From: Ardenticatenaceae bacterium
GTDB taxonomy: Bacteria; Chloroflexota; Anaerolineae; Promineifilales; Promineifilaceae
Length of the DNA stretch: 64,000 nucleotides
Direction: 5' to 3'
Assembly: GCA_020634565.1 (NCBI GenBank)
Contig: JACKBN010000002.1
Span: 558,001-622,000 of the forward strand
Shown here: one piece after another, positions 9,901-17,132 of the stretch
How the letters are laid out: each line of letters starts with the position of its first letter
How positions within the stretch are numbered: position 1 is the first letter of the stretch
The notes under the pieces: model-generated
The model's input: only the letters and a program-made list of their open reading frames with translations
Databases searched by the model: none
Told to the model about the DNA's origin: nothing
Made by a program: the position numbers and the translations under genes

Positions 9901-10175
9901 ATCGTGCTCTGGCGCAGGGTCACATTGTGGTGGCACAGGTAGATACGCAGTTGAATACGGCCGTTGTTGATCAGCATTGGGTGGTCATTGTCAAACGGTC
10001 TGGGGATGATTACCAGATCATCGATCCCCTCACGCCACCAAGCGCCGGCAACCGCATCACTTCGCTCAAAGCCAGATACATGCGCTACGTACCTTCGGAT
10101 TCAGCCGAAACCAATTTGCGCAACGCCATCATCTCGACAATGGTCTACACCAAAGGCAGCGGCGCAGGCAGTTAG
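6996..10175 (+). CDS. NBR1-Ig, glycosidase-like, C39-like peptidase multidomain protein
   Basis: 1059 aa from the ATG at 6996, chosen over an upstream in-frame codon at 6975 because AGGAGG sits five bases before it. Domain order: two Ig-like domains resembling the NBR1 Ig family (about 5-130 and 135-260, each with PGQxFxxxWxxxNTGxxxW); a TIM-barrel glycosidase-like domain of clan GH-A style (about 275-595) with candidate acid/base E392 in IYNEQD and nucleophile E510 in WITEVG; two more Ig domains (about 600-715, 720-840); and a C39-like cysteine peptidase domain (about 865-1040) with C887, H994 in DQHWVVIV and D1010 in IIDPL. There is no signal peptide or membrane segment, so a cytoplasmic location is inferred unless export is non-classical. 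Domain fusion of Ig, barrel and peptidase is unusual. It leads the ten-gene island. Whether the barrel or peptidase is active is unknown. Confidence 0.85.
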   Translation: MSTHANKNQAEAAGFEALDADLDNVRAGQPFQVKWSFKNTGQTTWGQDYKFVYTLSPHPETANVPRSPLGGPSVQPLGQISNLRSVKPGETCSLTVRFTAPNAPGTYATNWQLQTADGQRFGPVRWMRLVVPETVGTPLAYSSIGFKNSVENFNNMQPGQQFTAVWTLQNTGTAVWSGDFQIAYLETGVPDTQNRMANPMGAPATTSLRALTGRERVNPGETVNIEMRLTAPTTAGAYAFHWQMRNANGQPFGDTRWLVIGVGRQLPTEIPIKPTSDKQVQFGMNVNINGGHPLDADRMAGLRWVRFVFWASRREMTPEQAYQEYYRKIIQTYASQGIGSLIILHQDTHWGNAPWQNGGWEAYAQQFGEACGRVARVCSEFGDMVAYQIYNEQDSGFGSDAGNPNHSAIGFGPDDYAKVLQHASAAIRQSHPGASIIFGGLKTGPDNAIKYVQQVQRALGGKLPVDALAYHPYGRYVNFALFNYASIGKLGDALNMFKRAYPKLPLWITEVGAAADIHIGPEHYANIATYMREFVNEVATNYNDYVQALIWFGWTDVMRNSGILTADNQPKSHVFDAFVAMRDRYKGMAKSVDLFAEVSEATFESFTSTQADLDAVPAGASFTCRWTFKNTGTTTWDKNFKLVYVPRGTNPNPMMAKKSLPLSEAGGFTELEPDGTAVFTLNLTAPEQDGRIYRSFWQIRDPKGKAFAHFYVDATVVPAPPVGTSARTPDMQFVADHTIPDFEQIVAGTDFNKQWRVKNTGTRQWGDGFHLVYVAGNFEMARSNASHVVPVAKPGDEVILTVPMTAPQGTQGEVSSVWRLKDDRGNFFGDPLWVKIMVTAAVSDSATATTPLARLLADGTMWYSQVDPRWRGDQLGFGSQSIGTWGCLMTCMAMALSAYGTRLNPQELNQKLKNLPPNQGGFQQGSSVTAFAVPAFLGGLNNNRNVKSWPNKQVDWAEWTGENPISRIDRALAQGHIVVAQVDTQLNTAVVDQHWVVIVKRSGDDYQIIDPLTPPSAGNRITSLKARYMRYVPSDSAETNLRNAIISTMVYTKGSGAGS

Positions 10176-10253
10176 CAAAACCCAATTCACCGCATCTCCC
10201 CGGAAACTGATTTTTAAGCATGAAGTGGCCGGGGAAACACAAAGGAGAACCGA

Positions 10254-11027
10254 ATGTTAAAAAATGGCAATTTCATGGACGGCTGGGAAACATTACCTGC
10301 CCTGGCAGAAGCCAATTACTTAAAAAACCAACGGCCGAATCATTGGCAGCTTGAATGGCTTAACAAAGGCGACCCGCTTTACGACGATCCCAACAGCAAG
10401 GTCAACGGCATCCCGGAATGTGTGCACAAACTCAGCAAGCAACTGCCCGTCGATGAGCAGCTTGGCGGGGCAAGAGCGCTCATCCTGGATGGGGATACCA
10501 CTTACAAAATCTTCAGCGCCAGCGCCATTTTTGGGGCCTCACTTTCCCAAACGGTAAGCGGGCTGGCCCCAGGCAGCCAGGCCACGCTCACCGTGCCCAT
10601 TCAGGTGCATCTACGCGGCGAAACAGACGCCTATGGCGCAGAAAGCGGCGTTTGGGTCAATGGCGAGGGCGGCTGGGTCAACGGCTTCGACATGGGCGAC
10701 CGCCAATGGTATCGACACATCATCACCTTTACCGTGCCAGATTCCGGCGAGGCGGAAATTGTCATTCGCGTGAAGAGCAAATGGCCCAAAGGCAAAGATT
10801 TCTTCTTCGATGGCCTGAAGCTGGAAGCGCAAATTTCTACCACAGACGATGGAGATGGCAGCGACGAGGTTGTGGTAGAAAGCGGTGGCGGAGAAACGGC
10901 CGTAACTGGCGATCAGGTCATCTACGTGCAGATTCCGGCAGGATTTGAGCTAAAAACGGGCACCAGCCAAAAAGCCAATGTCATTGAAATTAATGTGCCA
11001 GCAGGGGTCTCTGTCCAGTCCCTTTAA
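10254..11027 (+). CDS. Carbohydrate-binding-like beta-sandwich protein
   Basis: 257 aa; I do not recognise a named family. The first 200 residues have the layout of a CBM4/9-type jelly roll: it opens with MLKNGNFMDGWE (a typical N-G-x-F-x-x-W start), has a central GASLSQTVSGLAPGSQATLT and ends with FFFDGLKLEA. A short acidic linker (DDGDGSDE) leads to a C-terminal beta segment containing DQVIYVQIPAGFELK. There is no signal peptide. The ribosome binding site is AAGGAG. The 78-bp gap from the first gene contains a TCCCCGGAAACT motif also found at 4.99 and 21.29 kb. Its place between two NBR1-Ig genes suggests it works with them, perhaps as a ligand-binding partner. Confidence 0.7.
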   Translation: MLKNGNFMDGWETLPALAEANYLKNQRPNHWQLEWLNKGDPLYDDPNSKVNGIPECVHKLSKQLPVDEQLGGARALILDGDTTYKIFSASAIFGASLSQTVSGLAPGSQATLTVPIQVHLRGETDAYGAESGVWVNGEGGWVNGFDMGDRQWYRHIITFTVPDSGEAEIVIRVKSKWPKGKDFFFDGLKLEAQISTTDDGDGSDEVVVESGGGETAVTGDQVIYVQIPAGFELKTGTSQKANVIEINVPAGVSVQSL

Positions 11028-11091
11028 TTGCTAAAAGCTATCGGGAGTTTGCCCATTGGGGGCAGGCTCCCATTCCCCAGCAGGAGGGTTT

Positions 11092-12192
11092 ATGAGTACC
11101 GAATCGACAGCCAACCAGGCGAAGGCCGCCGGGTTTATGCGCGGCACCGACCTGACAGTTTTGGCGCCGGGCACCACGTTCCCCGTCACCTGGACTTTTG
11201 AAAATACGGGCAGCAGCACGTGGGACGGCCGTTACGAACTTGTCTACAGCGAAACAGCCCATCCAGCCACAGAAGGGTTGCCGCGTGGCCCATTAAGCTG
11301 GCGTACCGCGTATTCCATCACCCAAATTGGTGCACCTGCCGCCGTACCGCCCGGTGGCTATGCCCAGCTCACCATCACCATTGTGGTGCCAGAAACGGTG
11401 GGCACACACGCCACCAACTGGCAGCTACAAGCGCCAGACGGCAGTCGCTTTGGCCCTATCCGCTGGGTGCAGGTGGAAGTTGGTGCGCAAGCTGCCCAAC
11501 CGGAGCCGGAACCACAAAAACCCAGCAGTGGCGAATCCACCCCGCCAGACACGCAGCCAGCGCCAGACCCCGACGAGACGGCTCCGCTAGAAACCATCGA
11601 CCTGCTGCCGTTTTTGCGGGGAGACGGCCGTCAGTACGAAGTAAAAAATGCGTGGGGCAGCCAGGAACGGGTGCAAACGCAAGTGGATGGCAACCATTTT
11701 TACCACGTGAAGAATGCGCAATGGGAACAGTTCTTCTTCGATGATGAGTTTATTTATCGGGATATCGACTGCTCGCCGGGAAACGGCCGTTTTTACCGCA
11801 TGAAGGATGCCGACCTGCCCCGAGGCAGCCGCTGGCTGCGGCGGTTCATGGCTATTGGCGAGGCGTTTACTCAAAGTCGCAACGTGCAATTTTATAACAA
11901 GGCCACCGGTGCCAAATCAGATGCCAACAGCGGCAACGTCACCGACACGATGAAACTGATCGCGCACCACGCCACACATCGCTTCCCTACTGGCATCGAA
12001 CTTAATGAGGTGATCGAGCTGGAATGGGTAAACGGCCGTGAACGCTACTTCTATGCCAAAAACTACGGCCTCGTGGGCTGGGCGCGCAAGCACGACGATC
12101 CGCACACGCCGCCCTGGAGCGCCATCTCCGAAATTCACAAACAAGGCACCCGCGAACCATTCGTCCGCGAACGGATAGCGGTTAGCTGGTAA
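11092..12192 (+). CDS. NBR1-type Ig domain protein with unknown C-terminal domain
   Basis: 366 aa from the ATG at 11092, which has AGGAGG at 11082-11087; the upstream in-frame start at 11056 lacks one. The N terminus MSTESTANQAKAAGF closely matches the start of the first island gene (MSTHANKNQAEAAGF), so the two share a recent ancestor. One NBR1-like Ig domain covers about 5-135 and ends in the same THATNWQLQAPDGSRFGPIRW pattern. A Pro/Glu-rich linker (about 136-175) joins a C-terminal domain (about 180-366) that I cannot assign; it is rich in aromatic residues, with repeated YxVKNA and FYxxKN elements that could be short beta repeats. There is no signal peptide. Confidence 0.75.
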   Translation: MSTESTANQAKAAGFMRGTDLTVLAPGTTFPVTWTFENTGSSTWDGRYELVYSETAHPATEGLPRGPLSWRTAYSITQIGAPAAVPPGGYAQLTITIVVPETVGTHATNWQLQAPDGSRFGPIRWVQVEVGAQAAQPEPEPQKPSSGESTPPDTQPAPDPDETAPLETIDLLPFLRGDGRQYEVKNAWGSQERVQTQVDGNHFYHVKNAQWEQFFFDDEFIYRDIDCSPGNGRFYRMKDADLPRGSRWLRRFMAIGEAFTQSRNVQFYNKATGAKSDANSGNVTDTMKLIAHHATHRFPTGIELNEVIELEWVNGRERYFYAKNYGLVGWARKHDDPHTPPWSAISEIHKQGTREPFVRERIAVSW

Positions 12193-12246
12193 ACAAAACC
12201 ACAGGTATCAACTACCAAATCAAACAGCATTCAACAGGAGAACAAA

Positions 12247-13335
12247 ATGCCCCAACTGAATATTCCTTACCGCTCCCAATGGGACGATGACGCCAAATTT
12301 AATAATTCTGACTGCGGCCCCACCTGTACCGCCATGCTCCTAAACTATTTTGGCAAAACCGCCACGCCAGACAGCATCTATGACGATCTTCCAGCCAAAG
12401 GCCCCAACGACTTCACTTTTGTCTGGGAACTGGTGAACGTTCTTAAAAAGCATCAGGTAGCCGTGACTAACATTCAATACGACAGTCAAGCAACCGCTTT
12501 TTATCATCTGCGGGCCAACATTGATGCGGGTAAACCGATGATCGCTCTCGTTAAATACCAGCCGTGGATTTCTGCTACCGGAAACAGTTACAAATGGGGG
12601 CATTTTGTGGTCATCTCTGGCTATACAGACACGCATGTGCTGATGCATGATCCGCTCTTTGGCTTATGGGTGAAACCAAAGAGCAAAGGTGCTTATTTTG
12701 CGCTCCCAAATGATGTGTTCGCTGCCGGTTGGGGGGGCTTCACCAACAATGAAAATCCCAACTGGGTCTGCATTATTGCTGGAAATGGCCAGCCCGCCGC
12801 AGCGGTGGAAGCTGCTCCAACGCCCGCGCCTGCCCCGGTGACGCCGCCAACGCCCACGGCCCCAGCCGCTCCGGTTACACCTGCCGCAGCTGCCGAACCA
12901 GCTGCCGACGAAGATCGGCGTATGCGTACGCTGGCGGCATACCGCTGGACGGAACCACCCGTTACCGAAGCAGAAAAGCAGCTCTGGCGCACCCATCTCG
13001 GCGACTTTGCGGAAGCATACGACACCTACACTGTAAAAGGTGGCGATACGCTGGTCGGGCTCGCCGCCCGCTTTTATGGTGAGCAGCATCGTTGGCCAAC
13101 TATCAAAACCTTCAACAATTTGACGCGCGAGGGGTTAATGCTGGGTGAAAAGCTCCTCATCCCGAAATTGGGGTCGAGCGGTGCAGGCAAAAACCCAGCC
13201 CTGCCCAGCGACACAATTGATCAGGCAAAGGCATTGGGCTTGGAGGAAATCGTCAACCCGGATTTGCCTGCGTTGGATTACAACGAGCTGGGCAAAAACT
13301 CGATGGGTATTGGTTTTGCAGAAGGTGAGGATTAG
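12247..13335 (+). CDS. C39-like cysteine peptidase with LysM domain
   Basis: 362 aa. The N-terminal 190 residues are a papain-like C39-type fold with a complete triad: C23 in DCGPTC, H119 in WGHFVVISGY and D135 in MHDPLFG. A 50-residue Ala/Pro/Thr linker follows (about 188-220), then a LysM domain at about 259-310 (YTVKGGDTLVGLAARFYG), which normally binds glycan chains containing GlcNAc, and a short acidic tail. There is no ABC transporter domain or leader peptide, so this is not a bacteriocin exporter. The same peptidase fold ends the first gene of the island, so the two may be alternatives or partners. AGGAG lies before the ATG. Confidence 0.85.
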   Translation: MPQLNIPYRSQWDDDAKFNNSDCGPTCTAMLLNYFGKTATPDSIYDDLPAKGPNDFTFVWELVNVLKKHQVAVTNIQYDSQATAFYHLRANIDAGKPMIALVKYQPWISATGNSYKWGHFVVISGYTDTHVLMHDPLFGLWVKPKSKGAYFALPNDVFAAGWGGFTNNENPNWVCIIAGNGQPAAAVEAAPTPAPAPVTPPTPTAPAAPVTPAAAAEPAADEDRRMRTLAAYRWTEPPVTEAEKQLWRTHLGDFAEAYDTYTVKGGDTLVGLAARFYGEQHRWPTIKTFNNLTREGLMLGEKLLIPKLGSSGAGKNPALPSDTIDQAKALGLEEIVNPDLPALDYNELGKNSMGIGFAEGED

Positions 13336-13410
13336 TTTTGTGGCAGACTGTTACCAAACCCATGTAAAAAGTGACCTGGCAACAGTCTGCTACGAATCAG
13401 GAAGTTAAAA

Positions 13411-15492
13411 ATGAGTCATGTGCAGGAGGAAACCATTACGGCCGTTTCTCATCCCGAAAACGGATCACAAACAGTCGTAGGAAATATTGGAGGTAGCCAA
13501 GGGGTGGCTATTGGTGAGGGCGCAACGGCCGTTCACATTGAAGCGATGGGCAATGTAGGGGATGTGGTGACAGGCACAAAAATAAGCCTGATTAACCAAA
13601 CCGCTGCCATTCGTATTGCCAGCAAACGCCAGATATCTGCCCCTCCCAACGGTTATATTGAACGACCTGAAGCCGAAACGGCGTTGAGAGAATTGCTCAC
13701 AAAACAAACAGATGGCTTGCAAGTTGTTCATCTTCACGGCCTGACAGGTGTGGGAAAAAGCTGGCTAGCTCGGAAGGTTGCCACAGAATTGGAAGATTTC
13801 TTTGTCGATGGCATGCTTTGGACAAATTTGGAACAAACGAAATTTCGCACAGCTATCAAGCATTTTATTGAGCCTTACAATCCAAAAATCAACCACAACA
13901 GTCTGCGCAGCAACAGCGAATACGTCGCTGCCATGGCTGAGGCTTTTGGCGATCAGCAAATTTTGGTTGTGTTGGATCAAATTGATGATAGTCGCGATGG
14001 CATCAAAGAGTGGCTTCCTTATCAATGCCCAAACTGTGTTTTTCTGCTTATTTCTCAGCAGCAATCGATCAGTGCAAATAAGTTTGAGGACGATTATCGA
14101 CTGTTGGGCATGACCGAAGGTGAGGCGCTACAGTTGTTTGCGCCGTTATTATCCGAAGCGGTCGTCGCTCGGGCCCAAGATGACACCGTTCTGCTAGAGT
14201 TGGCCGGAAAATTAGATCGCAATCCTGGGGCAATGACCAGAGTGTTGAAGGATATCACGACAAGACAGATATCACCTCAACACTATTTGGAAGAGCTGTC
14301 GAATCAAAACGAAAATGGAGCCCTGGATCAAAACCATTTACTGAGCCTGGAAAACATCTATGAAAATCTGCCCAATGAGGGCAAGGAAGTTTTTCCCTTT
14401 TTAGGGATCTTGCACACCGTTCCCTGGACAATCGACGACCTGTTTACGATTTCACGAAAAAACAGCCAGGTTATTCAGCAAGGGTTGGTTCAGCTAACCC
14501 GCGCAGGCTTAATAGAAAAGGGAGAACGGCAGCATGTGGGACAAAAACGGCCGTTTATCCACTACCACACGCCCACGATTATCAGCAACTTTGCCTACAA
14601 CAAACTGATCGAACTCGGAGGGCAGCAACTTATTGCGGCCATGACGGTCTTACAAGCATCAGACACGATGCGAAAAGTGGAAATGGTTTTACGTTACCTG
14701 CGCGAAGCCCTTCTCAGAGAATGCTGGCAAGATGAAAATAGCCAAGACCTGTTAATGGAGAGCATTAACAAACAGTTCACCAATCCCATTTCAACAATCA
14801 ATCAAAAGTCCGAAGAAGATAGAATTAGCATATTTGCCGTCCCCCGCGATCCGCTTTTAGACTTCTTCGAGAATCTGATATTGTCTAATGAGAGTTATGC
14901 CGCGCGCTGGCTAAGTATGTTGCGTGCCACAGATTTTTACATCTTGCGCAATCAGCTCGATGAAGTTTTTGACAAAGCCTTAGAAAACGAAGATTGGCCC
15001 CTGCTTCGACAATTTGCCACCAATATTAATGTCAATACAAGATGGATAATAGATAAAAAGTTTGAACAAGCAGATGGGGGAAACTGGGATAATTTTTGCT
15101 ATCGGTTCCCATTATTGAAAAAACTAGAAGTTAACAACATTGAATTGATCAACGTTACGCTAAAATCACCCAATATCAAGACGACTTATTGGCAACAGTG
15201 CCAATTTATCGCCACAAAATGGTTGGGGGCTTACATTTTCTCCTCTACATTCGATAATATTGATATGGTAGGAGTTGAAATGCCCGGAGGGATCATAACC
15301 AACTGCCGATTCAAATCGGTCGATGCCCGATATGGTGACTTTCGGGGCACAATGTTCCAGAAGTGTATTTTCGATGACGTTAATTTTCGCGGCGCAAAGT
15401 TTGAAAAAACACAATTCATTGATTGCTATTTTTTCAATAGCGTTGATTTCCGACTAACCCAAGTTGAAGAAATGTTTAAACAATATTCGTGA
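13411..15492 (+). CDS. NB-ARC-like STAND NTPase with pentapeptide repeats
   Basis: 693 aa. Residues 20-45 carry the glycine-rich tag VGNIGGSQGVAIGEGATAV found in five island proteins. An NB-ARC-like NTPase follows: Walker A GLTGVGKSWLA (109-119), Walker B ILVVLDQIDD (near 183), a sensor-like VFLLISQ and a GxxxNPGAM helical region. A winged-helix-like segment and a helical middle lead to pentapeptide-like repeats at about 590-690 (CRFKSVDARYGDFRGTMF, DVNFRGAKFEKTQF). STAND NTPases of this type act as oligomerising switches in defence and signalling; the repeats would be the sensor or interaction end. No effector domain is fused, so the effector is presumably encoded in trans, with the caspase directly downstream as the obvious candidate. 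Confidence 0.88.
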   Translation: MSHVQEETITAVSHPENGSQTVVGNIGGSQGVAIGEGATAVHIEAMGNVGDVVTGTKISLINQTAAIRIASKRQISAPPNGYIERPEAETALRELLTKQTDGLQVVHLHGLTGVGKSWLARKVATELEDFFVDGMLWTNLEQTKFRTAIKHFIEPYNPKINHNSLRSNSEYVAAMAEAFGDQQILVVLDQIDDSRDGIKEWLPYQCPNCVFLLISQQQSISANKFEDDYRLLGMTEGEALQLFAPLLSEAVVARAQDDTVLLELAGKLDRNPGAMTRVLKDITTRQISPQHYLEELSNQNENGALDQNHLLSLENIYENLPNEGKEVFPFLGILHTVPWTIDDLFTISRKNSQVIQQGLVQLTRAGLIEKGERQHVGQKRPFIHYHTPTIISNFAYNKLIELGGQQLIAAMTVLQASDTMRKVEMVLRYLREALLRECWQDENSQDLLMESINKQFTNPISTINQKSEEDRISIFAVPRDPLLDFFENLILSNESYAARWLSMLRATDFYILRNQLDEVFDKALENEDWPLLRQFATNINVNTRWIIDKKFEQADGGNWDNFCYRFPLLKKLEVNNIELINVTLKSPNIKTTYWQQCQFIATKWLGAYIFSSTFDNIDMVGVEMPGGIITNCRFKSVDARYGDFRGTMFQKCIFDDVNFRGAKFEKTQFIDCYFFNSVDFRLTQVEEMFKQYS

Positions 15493-15540
15493 CTTTGATT
15501 TTAATAAGCCCAAAACAAACAATGCCTTCTGGAGGAAACA

Positions 15541-17091
15541 ATGAGTGAAATATTTGAACATGGCTATGCAGTTGTCATTGGCGTAGATGAAAACAATATT
15601 GGGCGGTTGGCGCTGCCCACGGTGGCCAAAGATGTGCAAGCAGTGCATGATGTGTTGGTGCATCCTGAACGGTGTGCCTACAAGCCAGACAATGTAAAGT
15701 TTCTCAAAGGTGCGGACTCAACCAAATCTGAGATTTTGGAAGCGCTGTTCTGGTTGCAAGAAAAAGTAAAGGAAGATGCGGAAGCAACGGCCGTAATCTA
15801 CTACTCCGGTCACGGCATGGTAGACAAAGCAACAAACACCTATTATCTCATCCCCTATAACATTAGCTCTATGAGCCGCGTGCGCCTCGATGCCATCAAA
15901 GCTGAAGAACTAACCGCCCAAATCAGTGACATCAAGGCCAAGCGGATGCTGGCCATCCTCGATTGCTGCCATGCGGCGGGCATGGATGTGAAGGATGTTG
16001 AGCTAGACGGCCCAGAGGTTGATGCCGCGCCCTTCCCGCTGGACTTACCAGAAACCAAAGACATACCCGATTTAGACATTGAACCGGGTGGCAAAGCGGT
16101 CAGCGATTTGATTGATGGCGAGGGACGCGCCATTCTCAACTCGTCAACTGGCTCCCAATCTTCATACATTCGCACCGACGGGGCGATGAGCCTGTTCACC
16201 TACCACCTCATCGAAGCGCTAACAGGGCACGCGCCGCATCCAGATGATGCCACCGTCGTTTACGTGACAGACGTGATGAGCTGGGTCACGCACAAGGTTA
16301 AGCAGTCGGCCAAAGAGCAAAACCGCGATCAAACACCCGTGATGCGCACTTCTGGTGTCTTTCCCGTAGCGCAGCTCATCGGTGGCCAGGGCGTGGCCAA
16401 AGGTATCGGCGCTATGCCACCCGATCCATTGGCTCCATTACCCTCCATTAATGTTGAAGTCGGCAGCGGTGCAGCCGCTGTTGGTGACAACAACACAGTT
16501 ATCGGCGAACGCGGTGTTAATGCACAAGGCAATGTTGGCGGCTCCATTGTGACAGGGGATAGTAACACCATCCAGACGACAACTTATCAAGGCCCTGTGG
16601 ATCAATCAACGACAACCTTTAATCAGGGAGAGCAGACAGTGGAAGGTAATCAGATCAATGCTGGCGGCAATGTAAATGTTGAACATATGGGGGACACAAT
16701 ACATGGCGATAAGGTCGGTGGAGACAAAGTAGGGGGAGATAAAATCTCAGTTGGCAATATTAGCGGTTCATCCGGTATTGCCATTGGGCGCGGGGCGAGT
16801 GCCACGGTTAATCAGGGCATCAGTGGTTCAGAGCTAACCCAGTTGTTTGCTCCACTGTTGCAGCAAGTGGCCCAAGCGAACCCCGCAGCCGTTCCCCAAG
16901 TAAATCAGCTCAAAGAAGAAGCTGGCAAAGGGGAAGGTGCTGATGACGAAAAGATGGCTGATCTGATTAGTGCCATTGCTGAGGCTGCGCCAACGGCCGT
17001 TGAAGGCATCGTTAATCTGTTTACCAACTCCATCATAGCCAAAGCTGCTGGCGCAGCCACCAACTACGTACTCAAGCGCATCCGTAAGTAG
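15541..17091 (+). CDS. Caspase-like (C14) protease with glycine-rich tag
   Basis: 516 aa. The N-terminal 290 residues form a caspase-hemoglobinase-fold domain: H91 in YYSGHGM and C143 in LDCCHAAG are the expected dyad. The linker (about 310-425) contains repeated N/G-rich strands ending in HGDKVGGDKVGGDKISVG and GSSGIAIGRGASA, the fullest version of the island tag. The last 70 residues (GADDEKMADLISAIAEAA to the end) form a helical module that is almost identical in the next protein. Caspases in bacterial conflict systems cleave cell proteins or partner gasdermins once a STAND sensor is triggered; here that role is inferred from context. The ribosome binding site is GGAGGA. No gasdermin was seen nearby. 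Confidence 0.9.
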   Translation: MSEIFEHGYAVVIGVDENNIGRLALPTVAKDVQAVHDVLVHPERCAYKPDNVKFLKGADSTKSEILEALFWLQEKVKEDAEATAVIYYSGHGMVDKATNTYYLIPYNISSMSRVRLDAIKAEELTAQISDIKAKRMLAILDCCHAAGMDVKDVELDGPEVDAAPFPLDLPETKDIPDLDIEPGGKAVSDLIDGEGRAILNSSTGSQSSYIRTDGAMSLFTYHLIEALTGHAPHPDDATVVYVTDVMSWVTHKVKQSAKEQNRDQTPVMRTSGVFPVAQLIGGQGVAKGIGAMPPDPLAPLPSINVEVGSGAAAVGDNNTVIGERGVNAQGNVGGSIVTGDSNTIQTTTYQGPVDQSTTTFNQGEQTVEGNQINAGGNVNVEHMGDTIHGDKVGGDKVGGDKISVGNISGSSGIAIGRGASATVNQGISGSELTQLFAPLLQQVAQANPAAVPQVNQLKEEAGKGEGADDEKMADLISAIAEAAPTAVEGIVNLFTNSIIAKAAGAATNYVLKRIRK

Positions 17092-17132
17092 CAAGATCAC
17101 AGAGAAGCACGGCTTACATCGCCCAGGAGAGC

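Noticed and set aside
12247..13335. C39-like peptidase considered as a bacteriocin-processing exporter
   Set aside because: No ABC transporter domain, no membrane helices, no leader-peptide gene nearby; fused to LysM instead.
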